A stretch of DNA of 39,601 nt. Source: Sphingomonas sanguinis NBRC 13937 (lineage in GTDB: Bacteria; Pseudomonadota; Alphaproteobacteria; Sphingomonadales; Sphingomonadaceae). Where the stretch lies: positions 1 through 39,601 of the forward strand of contig NZ_BCTY01000035.1 in assembly GCF_001591005.1 (NCBI RefSeq). The letters are read 5' to 3'. Position numbers and translations under genes: made by a program. Below the pieces are notes generated by a model. The model searched no databases and was not told the DNA's origin. It worked only from the letters and a program-made list of their open reading frames with translations. Each line of letters opens with the position of its first letter. The first letter of the stretch is position 1. Of this stretch, positions 32,810 through 39,601 are shown piece by piece.

Positions 32810-33220
32810 TCAACGTGCGGGCTCTCCCACCCGCACGGTCCAGAATAGGCCATATGCCGACATCATGATGACCACGAGCTGCGCCACTGGCGCGGCTCTG
32901 GCCCATTCCAGCGGCAGATAGAACAGCTCCCCCACCAGTCCGACCAGACACAGCAGCACCACCTCGACGAAAACGACGCGCGGTGCATAGTGGCGAAGGA
33001 CGGCGTCGCACGCCGATCGCGCAGCTGTCACCCCGAGCGCGCCGCCGAGGCACGCCCCGAAAAACCCGATCACTTCGGGACGAATCACCGTGAAGATGAC
33101 GTGCGTCACCGTGAAAACGAACCCCACCACGATCGCCACCACCGCCAAGACGATCGGAGCGATAATCAGCGCGACGATCGTCCCGCCGACCTCTGCCCCA
33201 CGATGCCGTTCGCCCTGCAA
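32810..33220 (-). CDS. Polytopic membrane protein, candidate superinfection-exclusion factor
   Basis: A 136-aa protein with about four hydrophobic segments: IVALIIAPIVLAVVAIVVGF (from residue 14), IGFFGACLGGALGVTAA (about 51-67), VVFVEVVLLCLVGLVGELFY (about 83-102) and LVVIMMSAYGLFWTV. The start is TTG at 33220 with GGGAGG five bases upstream. It converges on the repressor gene with stops 1 bp apart, and its upstream region carries operators O3/O4. Membrane proteins in immunity regions are often lysogenic-conversion or exclusion factors; that role is inferred from position. Confidence 0.65.
   Translation of the reverse strand: MQGERHRGAEVGGTIVALIIAPIVLAVVAIVVGFVFTVTHVIFTVIRPEVIGFFGACLGGALGVTAARSACDAVLRHYAPRVVFVEVVLLCLVGLVGELFYLPLEWARAAPVAQLVVIMMSAYGLFWTVRVGEPAR
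32815..32836. terminator. Hairpin at the convergent repressor/membrane gene ends
   Basis: GTGCGGG at 32815-32821 and CCCGCAC at 32830-32836 form a 7-bp stem with an 8-nt loop just past the repressor stop. There is no U-tract. It lies in the coding end of the membrane gene, so the call is tentative. Confidence 0.35.
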
Positions 33221-33297
33221 ATCCGCCTCCCTGCCAGAGGGATACAGGGGTGGACGGGGACCGTGATCGCCTCAAGAGGCAAAATCCCAATACCCAT

Positions 33298-33336
33298 TTT
33301 ATAAGCTATAGACATAATATAAGCATATCTGATATT
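33298..33336. promoter_or_regulatory. Operators O3/O4 between membrane gene and accessory operon
   Basis: Two overlapping sites of the same operator family occupy 33298-33318 (O4, TTTAT/AAGC.../ATAAT) and 33316-33336 (O3, AATAT/AAGC.../ATATT). O3 matches O2 in 17 of the first 20 positions. They lie in the 146-bp divergent gap between the membrane protein gene (minus) and the accessory operon (plus), so the repressor probably also controls these two transcripts. Confidence 0.75.
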
Positions 33337-33366
33337 CGGCATTTCAGGCCAATATTGGAGGCGCTT

Positions 33367-33729
33367 ATGGGCATGATGAAGCCCCAGGCATTTACGTACA
33401 GTCTGGATGAGGTGTGCCAGCGGTTCGGCCAGACGGCCGAGAGCGGCATCGCACGGACCCAGCGCTGGCAGATCAATTTCCTTGACCGCCTGATCGCAAC
33501 GAAGGGTTTTCCCGCCCCGCTGCCGATCCTGTCGGGTGGCGAGCTGACCGACACTCTTAAGCCCAAAAGCCGCTGGAACATGGCCGCCGTCGACCATTGG
33601 TTCGACGATCGCCAGACGCCGAACGTGACGGCGGCCGAAGAACGTAGCCGTCGCGTCCAGGGCGAGCGCACGATGGATGACCGCGCGCAGCGTCTTGGCC
33701 TCAGCCTCGTCAACGGGGGGCGCTCATGA
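33367..33729 (+). CDS. First gene of the rightward accessory operon, putative DNA-binding protein
   Basis: A 120-aa protein starting MGMMKPQAFTYSLDEVCQRF with GGAGG seven bases before the ATG at 33367. The segment ARTQRWQINFLDRLIATKGFPAPLP looks like the recognition part of an AlpA/excisionase-type winged helix (FL..L....FP.P). The remainder is charged. It is downstream of operators O3/O4 and could be a regulator or recombination directionality factor. The fold is tentative. Confidence 0.65.
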   Translation: MGMMKPQAFTYSLDEVCQRFGQTAESGIARTQRWQINFLDRLIATKGFPAPLPILSGGELTDTLKPKSRWNMAAVDHWFDDRQTPNVTAAEERSRRVQGERTMDDRAQRLGLSLVNGGRS

Positions 33730-33821
33730 CGACCTTTCTGCAATTCCTTGTCTTCGCGGGCGCGGGCCTCACGGCCGTCGGCGTGATCGCGGACAGCCTC
33801 CTTCGCCTCGACGAGAGATAA
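33726..33821 (+). CDS. 31-aa single-membrane-span peptide
   Basis: Reading from the ATG at 33726, MTTFLQFLVFAGAGLTAVGV then IADSLLRLDER and TAA at 33819-33821. One hydrophobic helix of about 20 residues precedes a charged tail. The ATG overlaps the preceding stop (ATGA), and it exactly fills the gap before the next gene 4 bp on. This supports it as a real small membrane peptide of unknown role. Confidence 0.55.
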   Translation: MTTFLQFLVFAGAGLTAVGVIADSLLRLDER

Positions 33822-33825
33822 GCCG

Positions 33826-34467
33826 ATGACCGCCCTGTTTATGCCGCGCTGTTCGGACGCCATTTCCGACGCCTCCGCAAAAATTCTGCTGGCCGACGCA
33901 CTTCGCGACATCATCGCCGAGCGCATCGAGCAGATCGACAAGCATGGCTACACGCCGGAGTCTGACGAGCGTTACGAGACGCCCGACGAACTGATCGGCG
34001 CGGCCACCTGCTACGCCGATACCGCCCATGACCAGGTGGACGGCTCGCTCGGTTACGATCCGCATGAGTGTCCCGCCGAATGGCCCTGGTCACCGACGCA
34101 CTGGCACTGCCGCGATGCGCGGCGGAACCTGGTCAAAGCTGCGGCGCTCATCTGGGCCGCGATCGACAATATCGATCGGGCCGAACAACAAAAAGCCGTT
34201 GCGGATACGCGCCCGCTCGCCAGCGGGACGGAGCCGCCCGCCCTGTTCCGCCCCATCGAGGCGGCCGATTTTCCGGCCGGGTCGGCGGACACCCGCAGTT
34301 GGCTTGTTCGCGACGACAAAGGCAACTGCGCGGCCGCGTGCTGGATCGGTGACAAATGGGTCTACGCGACCGAAGACGCGCCCTGCCAACAGCTCGAATT
34401 CCACCCGACCCTCTTCCTGCCCGATCGCGCCGCCCGGCCGGGCTTCGTGGACTTCCCGATCGCATGA
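33826..34467 (+). CDS. Conserved phage protein of the ERxxQIxxxGYTPExD type
   Basis: A 213-aa protein. Residues about 30-120 (IIAERIEQIDKHGYTPESDE, then AATCYADTA, CPAEWPWSPTHWH, RRNLVKAAALIWAAIDNIDR) match a widespread phage and prophage protein of unknown function. The C-terminal ~70 residues (SWLVRDDKGNCAAACWIGDK) may be a separate small domain. It lies in the accessory operon with tight spacing to its neighbours. Function unknown. Confidence 0.75.
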   Translation: MTALFMPRCSDAISDASAKILLADALRDIIAERIEQIDKHGYTPESDERYETPDELIGAATCYADTAHDQVDGSLGYDPHECPAEWPWSPTHWHCRDARRNLVKAAALIWAAIDNIDRAEQQKAVADTRPLASGTEPPALFRPIEAADFPAGSADTRSWLVRDDKGNCAAACWIGDKWVYATEDAPCQQLEFHPTLFLPDRAARPGFVDFPIA

Positions 34468-34910
34468 GCCAGCTCGCCTACATCGCCGCGCAGCGGGCAC
34501 GCGAGGTGCTGCAGGTCGGTGACCGGATCACGGTCGATCACTGCCCCAAGGGCCGGATCAGCGTGACCATGACTGGCTGGTCCGGTGACTATTTCACCAG
34601 CGCCACGCATGACGACCTCATCCCCGGCTGCATCGTCAAGGTCAACGGCACGCCGATGCGCTTCATCCTGCCCGAGGAAGAAGCGGAATGGGTCAATCCG
34701 ACCCCGTCGACGGCCCCGCAGCGTGCCGAAGCGGATCGATGGAACTGCGGCAATAGCCACCTGATCTACCAAACGACGCTTCGCCTGATCGACCGCAACC
34801 GCATCCGCGAACTCGATACCATGGAGTTTATCGCCGACGCGGTTCGACGGGCGGGCCCGTCTTTTGCCGCGGCGATCGCGATCGACATCGACGAGGACGT
34901 GCCGTTCTGA
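34464..34910 (+). CDS. Accessory protein, unknown (148 aa)
   Basis: A 148-aa protein whose ATG at 34464 overlaps the previous stop (ATGA). The N-terminal half is beta-rich (VGDRITVDHCPKGRISVTMT, then DLIPGCIVKVNGTPMRFIL). It is linked to a helical half (LRLIDRNRIRELDTMEFIAD) and ends DIDEDVPF, an acidic tail with a terminal Phe as in single-stranded-DNA-binding proteins. The tail likeness is only suggestive. No family is recognised. Confidence 0.65.
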   Translation: MSQLAYIAAQRAREVLQVGDRITVDHCPKGRISVTMTGWSGDYFTSATHDDLIPGCIVKVNGTPMRFILPEEEAEWVNPTPSTAPQRAEADRWNCGNSHLIYQTTLRLIDRNRIRELDTMEFIADAVRRAGPSFAAAIAIDIDEDVPF

Positions 34911-35278
34911 TGGCCCGGCCTGTTCTCGATGACGACGCGATTCAAACCGCGCTGGAAATGCGCGAGGCGGGCCGCAGTTGTCCTACGATAGCCAAGAAGC
35001 TGGGAGTGACGGCTGGCGCCATCCATTACCAGTGCCTCAAGCATGGCGTCGTGTCGCCCAACCAGCGGCGCACCACCGCTCCGACCGAGCCCCGCACACT
35101 GATCGGTCCTACCGGCCGGGTGCAACGCGCTTTCACCCAGGCCGAAGACGAGCAGCTTTTGGCGCTGGAAGCGCAGGGGCTGACCTATAAGGCGATCGCG
35201 CGCACGCTCGGGCGCGCCTACACCAGCGTGCGCATGCGGCTCCTTGCCATCGCCCTGCGTGACGAGATGGCCGCATGA
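34910..35278 (+). CDS. Double helix-turn-helix DNA-binding protein
   Basis: A 122-aa basic protein with two DNA-binding-like helical units. The first is DAIQTALEMREAGRSCPTIA with KKLGVTAGAIHYQCLKHGV (about residues 9-47). The second is FTQAEDEQLLALEAQGLTYK with AIARTLGRAYTSVRMRLLAI (about 75-114), which has a Myb/SANT-like flavour. Its ATG shares a base with the previous stop. It is a candidate regulator, perhaps for the 26.7-kb palindrome or the GTTAC repeats; no direct evidence. Confidence 0.75.
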   Translation: MARPVLDDDAIQTALEMREAGRSCPTIAKKLGVTAGAIHYQCLKHGVVSPNQRRTTAPTEPRTLIGPTGRVQRAFTQAEDEQLLALEAQGLTYKAIARTLGRAYTSVRMRLLAIALRDEMAA

Positions 35279-36120
35279 GCCGCCAGCCGCTCACCGACGA
35301 CTTCGCGATCCGCTCGGCCGGGACCGCCATCGCGCCGCATCTGGTCGACACCCATGAAATGCTGATCGAGCTGGACGAGGAACTGGAAAAGCGCCTTCGC
35401 GTCTATCCCGGCCATATCGAGCGGTCGATGATGAAGCGCGAGGATGCCGAGCATCATATCGGCGTCTGGCGTGCGATCATCGCCGACCACCACCGCCACG
35501 AAGCCGCCCGGGCCCGCCGCGATGGCCACGGCTACACCATCGATCCAGCCCCCTACACCTTCGATTGGGAAGCCCGCGTCCGCGAGCTGCGCCGCGAGCT
35601 GGCGACCAGACGCAATGCCTATCCCAAATGGATCGCCAGCCCGGCCAACCCGCTGACGGCCGATGTCGCCGCCCGCAAGCTGGCCCGGCTCGACGCGGTG
35701 CACTGGCGCTACTGGATGCACCTGTTCGCGTTCGATGAACACGGCGATCGGTTCGACCTGACCCGCCTGGCCCATGTCGCCGAGCGCGAGATGCTGAACC
35801 GTGCCCCCGCCTGGCGATCGGCGTCGGCCGAGGGCGGCATCCCCGCCGCCATTGCCGCTCGCTGGCGCAACCATTGGCAGGTGATCGTCACCCTGCTGCG
35901 CGGCCTGCGCGACGGCACCCCGCCATGGGATCTAGTGCGCGCCGTTGACATGCCCAAGCTGGCCCAGACCGCCTGGGCCGTCGTCGATCAGTACATCACG
36001 GCGGGCGTCAGCGCCGACCCGCTGGCCAATGCCCGCGTCGGGCAGCTCGAGCCCCTGTTCCGGTGGCTCGACATGATGGCCCGGCAACACTCCCCCTATT
36101 TAAAGAGAAAAGCGACATGA
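35275..36120 (+). CDS. Accessory protein, unknown (281 aa)
   Basis: A 281-aa helical protein rich in Arg/Glu/His/Trp. Segments include MLIELDEELEKRLRVYPGHI, DWEARVRELRRELATRRNAY and HWRYWMHLFAFDEHGDRFDL. It has no signal peptide, membrane segment or clear catalytic motif. ATGA overlaps at both ends place it firmly in the operon. I do not recognise a family. Confidence 0.65.
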   Translation: MSRQPLTDDFAIRSAGTAIAPHLVDTHEMLIELDEELEKRLRVYPGHIERSMMKREDAEHHIGVWRAIIADHHRHEAARARRDGHGYTIDPAPYTFDWEARVRELRRELATRRNAYPKWIASPANPLTADVAARKLARLDAVHWRYWMHLFAFDEHGDRFDLTRLAHVAEREMLNRAPAWRSASAEGGIPAAIAARWRNHWQVIVTLLRGLRDGTPPWDLVRAVDMPKLAQTAWAVVDQYITAGVSADPLANARVGQLEPLFRWLDMMARQHSPYLKRKAT

Positions 36121-37094
36121 GCGCGGATCAAATACCCGAAAGCACGAAGATGACCCGGATTTACGTCCGCTGGTCAGTCGACGGTCAATTCATTCGCAAG
36201 TGGAGCAGGGAACCGTTCGTGGATGGCGACCCCGTCGACGCAATCGGCCGCGTAGCCACGGATGGGGAAGCGCTTTCATGGCGGCTGGATCGCATCATTG
36301 AAGATGGCGGCCCGCTGACCCTGTCGGACAAGGCGGTCCTGCGCGAAGCCGCAGCCTTGCTTTCCAACCGCGCCGCCCCGCCCGCGATGGATCGGGAGGC
36401 GGTGGACGCTGAGGTCGAGCGGATCACGGCCATGTCGGATGGCGAGATCATGGCAGAAGCGGATGCTTCGGAGGTGGCGTGGGCACGTGCTTTCAATCAG
36501 GGCCTACGCGCCGGTCAGCACGCCAGCACGGTGGGCGCACTGGTCAAGGCGCTCGAATGGTATCGCGATCAGGTCAGCCGAGTTCGGATGGTGCACAAGG
36601 AAGGCGACGAGGCTCGCAATGCGCTGGACGCTGATTGCGGCAAGCTCGCCACCGACGCCCTCTCCACCCTCTCCGCAGTCGCCCATAGCGACGACATTGC
36701 GGTCGACCGGTTCGCAGCGCTGATGAAGGCAAAGCTTGCTTCGGCCCGCGCGAAAGGCCGTGGCGGCTGGGACGATCCCAGCCAGTGTAGCACTGACTAC
36801 CTCCGCACGCTACTCCACGAACATATCGCCAAGGGCGATCCCGTTGACGTGGCGAACTTCTGCATGATGCTCGCGCACTACGGGGCTTCGACCACCCTCT
36901 CCGCAGACGCGATCCGCCAGGGGGAGGGGCTAGATCACAAGGTCGCGGCTTTTGTCGCCGACTATGAGTTCCGTGGTGACGATGGCGACTTCACGCCGAA
37001 CGACTGGACCAAGGCGATCATTGAGGACGCCATCCATGGGTTCTTGGCTCTCGCCACCCCCGCCACCCCCGCCAGCGATGGGGGGAAGGCATGA
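36117..37094 (+). CDS. Ead/Ea22-like accessory protein
   Basis: A 325-aa protein from the ATG at 36117 (ATGA overlap). The section ASARAKGRGGWDDPSQCSTD, then LRTLLHEHIAKGDPVDVANF and CMMLAHYGA (about residues 208-256), matches a common phage accessory domain of unknown role (RGRGGWDD...L...HV.KGDPVDV.NF.MML). The N-terminal ~90 residues and the central HASTVGALVKALEWYRDQ helix appear to be separate modules, as expected for these mosaic proteins. Confidence 0.75.
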   Translation: MSADQIPESTKMTRIYVRWSVDGQFIRKWSREPFVDGDPVDAIGRVATDGEALSWRLDRIIEDGGPLTLSDKAVLREAAALLSNRAAPPAMDREAVDAEVERITAMSDGEIMAEADASEVAWARAFNQGLRAGQHASTVGALVKALEWYRDQVSRVRMVHKEGDEARNALDADCGKLATDALSTLSAVAHSDDIAVDRFAALMKAKLASARAKGRGGWDDPSQCSTDYLRTLLHEHIAKGDPVDVANFCMMLAHYGASTTLSADAIRQGEGLDHKVAAFVADYEFRGDDGDFTPNDWTKAIIEDAIHGFLALATPATPASDGGKA

Positions 37095-37435
37095 GCCGGG
37101 CACCCTTTAAAGCGTGCATCGTGTGCGGACGCCGCGTGCCACGCCGCATGGACTATGTGCAGGTCAGTCCACCGTCTAATCCGAACGGTTCTGACCATCG
37201 AGCTCGGGTACGCGAAGACCTTCGCTCAATCGCTGATTGCCGCCGCCATACCAATCTCCCGTTCGTCATATCGGCGCAGCGGGACGGTCAAGGTTATGTC
37301 CGCGCATTCAGCGCCTGGGATGGCGAGAGCTATCTAAACCAAGGGTTCTTCTGCACCAATCGGTGCGCACAAGATCAGGGGTATGCATCAGCCCGGCACG
37401 GGGATCGCTACACTTGGAAGCGAGGTGCAGCATGA
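37091..37435 (+). CDS. Zinc-finger-like accessory protein
   Basis: A 114-aa basic protein with CIVC near the start (Cys9, Cys12) and FFCTNRC later (Cys88, Cys92); Cys50/His53 lie between. The pattern resembles a treble-clef or zinc-ribbon fold. ATGA overlap with the previous stop. Function unknown; nucleic-acid binding is plausible. Confidence 0.65.
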   Translation: MSRAPFKACIVCGRRVPRRMDYVQVSPPSNPNGSDHRARVREDLRSIADCRRHTNLPFVISAQRDGQGYVRAFSAWDGESYLNQGFFCTNRCAQDQGYASARHGDRYTWKRGAA

Positions 37436-37605
37436 CCACCCGACAGACGCCGGATGCTGCGCGCGAGGCGCAAAATTACGCGTTCGCAATAGGGATGATG
37501 GATGCCAAGCGCGGACGTGTCGATGGCTGGGCAAACCACAGCCCGTCCTATCGCGCGGGTCAGGTGATGGCCCGTGTCCACAATGAAATGGGAGGCGTGG
37601 CATGA
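37432..37605 (+). CDS. Small accessory protein (57 aa)
   Basis: A 57-aa protein, MTTRQTPDAAREAQNYAFAI, then SYRAGQVMARVHNEMGG. The ATG at 37432 overlaps the previous stop (ATGA) and the gene's own stop overlaps the next ATG. The frame is open further upstream but in the shadow of the zinc-finger gene. No family is recognised. Confidence 0.6.
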   Translation: MTTRQTPDAAREAQNYAFAIGMMDAKRGRVDGWANHSPSYRAGQVMARVHNEMGGVA

Positions 37606-37931
37606 TGACGGATGCTGTGCGCAAGGCGGCGGAGGCTGTATTGGACGCGACACCGCACGCTGAGACGTGTGAATTGCGTCTAGACCTCGGCCCGCGCACC
37701 AACCTGTGCAGTTGCGATCACATAACCCGCGCCATGATCGCTTTTGCCGCCCTCGACAGCCGCGCGGGCGATGCGGGGCATGAGCTGGACGACATTGCAG
37801 TCATCGATTTCGCTGGCCAATTCTTCGATCCATTCGACACAAGCCCTGGCGCAAATATCAGAAAATGGATCAGGGCAGTGCGCGGTGCCTTCCAAGCCAC
37901 ACGCAAAAGCGTTGACCACTCGAAATCATAG
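37602..37931 (+). CDS. Accessory protein, unknown (109 aa)
   Basis: A 109-aa protein with a conserved-looking CELRLDLGP...NLCSCDHI segment (Cys23, Cys36, Cys38) and a C-terminal basic helix (NIRKWIRAVRGAFQATRKSV). It is the last gene of the overlapping accessory run; a 56-bp gap follows. Possible metal binding through the cysteines. No family is recognised. Confidence 0.6.
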   Translation: MMTDAVRKAAEAVLDATPHAETCELRLDLGPRTNLCSCDHITRAMIAFAALDSRAGDAGHELDDIAVIDFAGQFFDPFDTSPGANIRKWIRAVRGAFQATRKSVDHSKS

Positions 37932-37987
37932 GCGCAGATTCACTTCACGCTCTGTCGAGGGACGGAGCCAACGTCAGAAAGGACGAC

Positions 37988-38260
37988 ATGACAAACCCTC
38001 TAGAAGCAACGGCTCGCAAGCGGGCCATGCCCGAACCGGGCGACAAGCGCGCCGCGATCATGCGCGCGGCAGGCGACGCCGTCGGTAGCGAGGCGCTGGC
38101 CAAAGCCCTGAACATGAGCCCGCGCAATTTGTATAAGAAGATGGCCGGTGACGGGCATGTCAGCGACAGCCTGTTGCAGGACACCCGCGAGGTGCTGGAG
38201 CGCCGTCGCCATGCCATCGGCTTGGTCATCACCGGCATTCGCGACGAGCAGGCAAAATGA
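37988..38260 (+). CDS. Small helix-turn-helix protein before the integrase
   Basis: A 90-aa protein with a helix-turn-helix-like segment DAVGSEALAKALNMSPRNLY followed by KKMAG (about residues 29-54), and a basic C-terminal helix. It is preceded by GTCAGAAAGGAC, a 12-nt element also found before the 26744 gene, which provides the ribosome site. It overlaps the integrase start by 4 bp, so it is probably co-translated and may act as directionality factor or integrase regulator. Confidence 0.65.
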   Translation: MTNPLEATARKRAMPEPGDKRAAIMRAAGDAVGSEALAKALNMSPRNLYKKMAGDGHVSDSLLQDTREVLERRRHAIGLVITGIRDEQAK

Positions 38261-39549
38261 AGATCGGCCGCGAAAACATTCCGGGCCTGACCCAGAAGAA
38301 CACCGCCGGTGGCCTCCGCTACTATTGGGAGCCCAGCCCGGCCCAGCGCAAGGCAGGCTGGAAGACGATGACCCTCCCGGCCGACCTATCGGCCGCGATC
38401 CGCGACGCGCGGGCGCGGAACGAGGATGTCGGCAGTTGGAAAGAGGGTGGCGCACGGCCGAAGGACGTTCAGCCGTACAACCGCAAGACGACGTTCGGCT
38501 ATGTCCTGGCCTGCTACCGGCGTGAAGTCGTGCCCACCATGTCGCCAAAGACGCAGGAGGTCGACAAGACCCCGCTGAATCGCCTTGAGACATGGGCTGG
38601 CGACCAACCGGTGGCATGGATCACGCGGCCCCGCGTGAAGGCTCTCCGTGACGCGATGATGGAACACGCCACGCTGAATGGCCCAGGCCACGCGCCCGCC
38701 TTCCATCTGTTGACCACGCTGCGCAAGGTCCTGAACTGGTGGATCAAGGAGCAGTCGCTCGGCATTCCCAATCCAGCCCAGGAATTTGGCCTGGCGATGC
38801 CAGCGCCGCGCCACCAGATTTGGGAAATTGATGCGCTGGAGGCGTTTGCCGAAGCCGCGATCAGCATGGGTGCGTCATCGATCGACCTCGCCGTCGAGAT
38901 CGCGGCCTATACCGGCCAGCGCGAAGAAGACGTGATCACGCTGGAGCGGTCGCGCTGGCGCGAAATCAGCTTGCGCCAGCTCGGGCACGACCACCGGCTA
39001 TACGATGCCCTCAAATCCGATCACGGCCCCGACGCGGGCAAGGTGATGGGCGTCTATGTGAGACAGCATAAGACGAACATGTGGGTCGGCGTGCCCATTG
39101 AGGGCGCATTGCGCGATCGGATCGAAGCGACGATCGCGGCCAACCGCGCGGCGGCATTGGCGCGCGGCGTCGTCCAGGCGCAACATGTCATCGTCAAGGA
39201 AAGCTCCGGCACATGCTGGGGCCAGAGCGACTTCATCCACACGTTCCTCGACATCCGCCGCGCCGCTTCGGCGGTGGCGATCATGGACGGAAATATCGAT
39301 CTGGCGGAGCGGCTGGAGGCACTGCAATTCCGCGACCTGCGCAGAACCTGCATCGTGAACCTCGGCCAGCTCGGGCTCAATGATTATCAGATCGGATCGA
39401 TCAGCGGGCACACCCAAGCCACGATCAAGAAGATTTTGGAAGTGTATATGCCCCGCACCGAGGCCGCCGCTGCGCAGAGCATCGTCGCGCGAATCCCGGT
39501 GCGTTCCAAAGAAAGTCGGAATTCCGATATCGGAAACGTCGGAACGTGA
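38257..39549 (+). CDS. int: Tyrosine-type phage integrase
   Basis: A 430-aa site-specific recombinase. The catalytic domain shows Arg222 (TGQREEDV), Lys272 in the beta-turn RQHKTNMWV, Arg362 in FRDLRRT, His385 in SGHT and the nucleophile Tyr397 in EVYMPRT. The usual HxxR motif reads RDLR (Arg359 in place of His), a variation seen in some active integrases. Residues about 75-180 form the core-binding domain. It lies at the right end next to the presumed attachment site, with a terminator overlapping its stop codon. Confidence 0.9.
   Translation: MKIGRENIPGLTQKNTAGGLRYYWEPSPAQRKAGWKTMTLPADLSAAIRDARARNEDVGSWKEGGARPKDVQPYNRKTTFGYVLACYRREVVPTMSPKTQEVDKTPLNRLETWAGDQPVAWITRPRVKALRDAMMEHATLNGPGHAPAFHLLTTLRKVLNWWIKEQSLGIPNPAQEFGLAMPAPRHQIWEIDALEAFAEAAISMGASSIDLAVEIAAYTGQREEDVITLERSRWREISLRQLGHDHRLYDALKSDHGPDAGKVMGVYVRQHKTNMWVGVPIEGALRDRIEATIAANRAAALARGVVQAQHVIVKESSGTCWGQSDFIHTFLDIRRAASAVAIMDGNIDLAERLEALQFRDLRRTCIVNLGQLGLNDYQIGSISGHTQATIKKILEVYMPRTEAAAAQSIVARIPVRSKESRNSDIGNVGT
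39516..39544. repeat. Cluster of TCGGAA sites at the integrase 3' end
   Basis: Two overlapping perfect palindromes, TCGGAATTCCGA (39516-39527) and CCGATATCGG (39524-39533), with further TCGGAA copies at 39530-39535 and 39539-39544. TCGGAA also occurs in both arms of the hairpin at the left end (45-50 and 75-80) and inside the terminator. In a circularised phage these would all flank the junction, as arm-type integrase or excisionase sites do. The role is inferred. Confidence 0.45.
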
Positions 39550-39578
39550 AAACGGGCCGGAAATTTCCGACCCGTTTT
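39549..39578 (+). terminator. Intrinsic terminator after the integrase
   Basis: AAAACGGG (39549-39556) pairs with CCCGTTTT (39571-39578) around a self-complementary CGGAAATTTCCG (39558-39569), with one C/A mismatch. The U-rich 3' arm and following TTTT at 39586-39589 fit a rho-independent terminator. It starts at the last base of the integrase stop codon. Confidence 0.8.
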
Positions 39579-39601
39579 ACCCTAGTTTTCAGGTACTTGC
39601 G
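39579..39601. other. Right terminal non-coding segment
   Basis: Only 23 bp remain after the terminator, and no gene is present. This is where the second attachment site would be expected, but no clear repeat with the left end is visible apart from TTTCAGG (39587-39593 and 36-42). Confidence 0.35.

Noticed and set aside
36..39593. TTTCAGG at both ends as the attachment core
   Set aside because: Seven bases is too short to separate from chance; no longer direct repeat was found.
1..39601. Diversity-generating retroelement, as in BPP-1-like podoviruses
   Set aside because: No reverse transcriptase gene and no template/variable repeat pair near the tailspike were seen.
1..39601. CRISPR array, tRNA or insertion sequence
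   Set aside because: No regularly spaced direct repeats, cloverleaf-like segments or transposase genes were noticed.

Overview
The window looks like a complete, or nearly complete, temperate bacteriophage genome (prophage) of about 39.6 kb from a GC-rich alphaproteobacterium. A sphingomonad such as Sphingomonas is likely. The host guess rests on overall composition, protein flavour and one perfect GTTC-N7-GTTC SOS box of the alphaproteobacterial LexA type. There is no tRNA, rRNA, CRISPR array, insertion sequence or recognisable host gene.

Minus strand, about 26.1 kb down to 0.09 kb: one long, tightly overlapping late operon. In transcription order it holds terminase small and large subunits, two small conserved proteins, a lipoprotein, the portal, a Bbp19-like protein, the scaffold, the major capsid protein, a small decoration or head protein, and a T7-style tail and core set. 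That set has gp11-like and gp12-like tail tubular proteins, a gp13-like acetyltransferase fold, a gp14-like protein, and three large internal virion or ejection proteins, one carrying a lysozyme domain. A beta-helix tailspike, a lysis cassette (probable spanin, GH108 endolysin, holin) and an SGNH-hydrolase tail protein follow. This is podovirus morphogenesis without a phage RNA polymerase.

26.1-26.75 kb: a non-coding control region with twelve GTTAC/GTAAC repeats and a consensus sigma70 promoter whose -10 box sits in a 19-bp palindrome. It drives a short rightward operon of three small genes (26744-27889) that ends at a bidirectional terminator.

27.9-31.9 kb, minus strand: the replication operon. 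It has a Toprim primase, a 54-aa zinc-ribbon-like protein missing from ordinary gene calls, two small proteins and a P-loop helicase-like ATPase. A LexA-type box lies directly upstream.

32.1-33.4 kb: the immunity region. A Cro-like and a CI-like helix-turn-helix gene are divergent. A membrane protein that may exclude superinfecting phage lies next to them. Four copies of a 21-bp operator with a TATAAGC core lie in the two divergent intergenic gaps. The repressor has no cleavable peptidase domain, so the LexA box offers another route to SOS induction.

33.4-39.55 kb, plus strand: an overlapping operon of accessory genes (small regulators, zinc-finger protein, unknowns), then a small helix-turn-helix protein and a tyrosine integrase ending in a strong terminator. 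The integrase lies at one end and the late genes at the other, as in an integrated lambda-like prophage.
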